From NCBI GenBank assembly GCA_023267115.1, contig JAHFNV010000021.1, forward strand, positions 1,646-8,060: a stretch of DNA of 6,415 bases, written 5' to 3'. The position numbers and the translations under genes were made by a program. Below the pieces are notes generated by a model. That model worked only from the letters and a program-made list of their open reading frames with translations, did not search any database and was not told the DNA's origin. Of this stretch, positions 6,194 to 6,415 are shown piece by piece; positions within the stretch are counted from its first letter, which is position 1, and every line of letters begins with the position of its first letter. This DNA comes from Candidatus Nomurabacteria bacterium (GTDB taxonomy: Bacteria > Patescibacteriota > Minisyncoccia > Phycocordibacterales > UBA9973).

Positions 6194-6223
6194 GTTATCC
6201 ACTCTTTTCCCACTTTTTCCCAC
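6194..6223 (-). promoter_or_regulatory. MraZ box (three direct repeats)
   Basis: Read on the minus strand, there are GTGGGAAAAA (6223-6214), GTGGGAAAAG (6213-6204), one A, then GTGGATAAC (6202-6194). The GTGG starts are 10 and then 11 nt apart. TGGGA-type repeats at about 10-nt spacing upstream of mraZ are the described MraZ operator. The first repeat begins 2-3 nt after the predicted start point, so bound MraZ would cover the initially transcribed region, consistent with autorepression. Confidence 0.8.
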
Positions 6224-6232
6224 TTGATATTC

Positions 6233-6262
6233 ATTATAAACCACTACCAAAAAGAACACCAA
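6233..6262 (-). promoter_or_regulatory. Promoter of the mraZ operon
   Basis: A perfect TATAAT lies on the minus strand at 6238-6233. The best -35 is TTGGTG at 6262-6257, matching the first three consensus bases at 18-bp spacing. The start point is expected at about 6226-6225, immediately before the MraZ box. No other good promoter was seen upstream of the four downstream genes, so this probably drives the whole operon. Confidence 0.65.
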
Positions 6263-6270
6263 GTGCCACC

Positions 6271-6279
6271 TGTGGATAA
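6271..6279 (-). promoter_or_regulatory. DnaA-box-like 9-mer upstream of the mraZ promoter
   Basis: On the minus strand this reads TTATCCACA, a perfect match to the E. coli DnaA-box consensus TTATNCACA. It lies 9 bp upstream of the mraZ -35. With one further base it forms GTGGATAAC (6272-6280, +), an inverted copy of the GTTATCCAC at 6194-6202 in the MraZ box. A single box does not make an origin; it may be a DnaA regulatory site or an outlying MraZ site. Confidence 0.4.
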
Positions 6280-6304
6280 CTTTTTTTACCCTAAATAGCT
6301 TGCA

Positions 6305-6335
6305 AAAGTTGCGGAAGCAAGGCTTCCGCAACTTT
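6305..6335 (-). terminator. 14-bp hairpin, probable terminator of the gene at the right edge
   Basis: AAAGTTGCGGAAGC (6305-6318) pairs perfectly with GCTTCCGCAACTTT (6322-6335) across a 3-nt loop. It begins 11 nt after the stop of the minus-strand gene at the window edge and lies before the mraZ promoter. On the minus strand the stem ends in CTTTT then GC, so the U-tract is short and largely within the stem; termination is plausible but not classical. Confidence 0.5.
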
Positions 6336-6348
6336 ATTCCGCAACTTT
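6305..6348. repeat. Three copies of a 12-mer: two direct, one inverted
   Basis: TTCCGCAACTTT occurs at 6324-6335 and 6337-6348 (13 bp apart), and its reverse complement AAAGTTGCGGAA at 6305-6316. The outermost copy overlaps the stop codon of the gene at the right edge by two bases. Either direct copy can pair with the inverted one, giving two alternative hairpins; the inner pairing is longer at 14 bp. Possible explanations are a duplicated terminator arm or the end of a mobile element. Confidence 0.7.
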
Positions 6349-6415
6349 AATCTTTTTCTGATAATGTTAACCATTCTTTTATTTCAGCATTAAAATCTTT
6401 TACATCTTGAAAATA
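6347..6415 (-). CDS. C-terminal end of an unidentified gene (partial)
   Basis: The frame reading in from the right edge is open for 22 codons and ends in TAA at 6349-6347. The tail contains DVKDFNAEIKEWL and then a polar end. It is followed at once by the 12-mer repeats and hairpin, as expected for the 3' end of a gene. The D-x-x-x-FN-x-x-(I/L)-x-x-WL spacing recalls the C-terminal part of IS481/IS3-type integrase cores, which normally continue into a YN-x-x-RPH motif that is absent here; if related, it would be truncated. This resemblance is weak and no function is assigned. The start is outside the window. Confidence 0.55.
   Translation of the reverse strand, partial: YFQDVKDFNAEIKEWLTLSEKD

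Noticed and set aside
6194..6223. Short tandem repeat considered as a CRISPR fragment
   Set aside because: The units are 10-11 nt without spacers, and their position and sequence match an MraZ operator.
6190..6280. Replication origin based on DnaA-box-like 9-mers
   Set aside because: Only one perfect and one single-mismatch box occur here, with no box cluster, no dnaA or dnaN neighbour and no distinct unwinding element; the third MraZ repeat explains one of them.
5681..6298. 205-aa open frame on the + strand opposite mraZ
   Set aside because: It is antisense to mraZ and its control region; MraZ has strong family motifs in the other frame, and this frame shows no domain.
6020..6331. 103-aa minus-strand frame covering the mraZ promoter and start
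   Set aside because: It would translate through the promoter, the MraZ box and the leader, and overlaps mraZ in another frame; it has no family signature.

Overview
The window looks like part of a small, AT-rich genome of a Candidatus Patescibacteria (CPR), most likely a parcubacterial lineage. This is inferred from three things: a compact mraZ-rsmH-ftsL-ftsI-murF cell-division and wall cluster with overlapping genes, a MurF-type ligase that begins almost directly at its P-loop, and starts without Shine-Dalgarno sequences. TGA acts as a stop (ftsI ends in TGA inside an ATGA overlap), which argues against the recoded Gracilibacteria/Absconditabacteria. No 16S or marker-gene search was possible, so the taxonomy is an inference.

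Layout, left to right. An rmuC-family gene (47-1087, +) has an extended -10 promoter so close to its ATG that the mRNA is probably leaderless. It is followed by tRNA-Glu(CTC) with an encoded CCA (1132-1206, +), which has the same kind of extended -10 promoter. Next comes an approximately 210-bp gene-free stretch that is not empty. It holds a perfect -35 hexamer, a run of strong GC-rich hairpins and a classical intrinsic terminator, all on the + strand. I read this as an independent, unrecognised structured small RNA (about 1263-1417). Its terminator runs convergently into the last codon of murF.

The rest of the window is one minus-strand operon, transcribed right to left: mraZ (6132-5695), rsmH (5695-4805), an ftsL-like membrane gene (4778-4407), ftsI (4417-2708) and murF (2711-1416). 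Junctions are a 1-nt overlap, a 26-nt gap, an 11-nt overlap and a 4-nt overlap, so translational coupling is likely. The operon couples a transcriptional autoregulator (MraZ), 16S rRNA methylation (RsmH), the divisome (FtsL, septal transpeptidase FtsI) and the last cytoplasmic precursor ligation (MurF). The genes that usually follow or intervene (murE, mraY, murD, ftsW, murG and others) are absent here, so the cluster ends early at the convergent small RNA.

The mraZ leader carries a TATAAT promoter, a three-repeat MraZ box at the start point, a hairpin in the 5' leader and an upstream perfect DnaA-box-like 9-mer. The core of the third MraZ repeat recurs in inverted orientation upstream of the mraZ promoter. 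It also recurs, as an 18/19-nt match, directly upstream of the -35 of the putative small RNA. At the right edge are three copies of a 12-mer that build a 14-bp hairpin, and the last 22 codons of another minus-strand gene.
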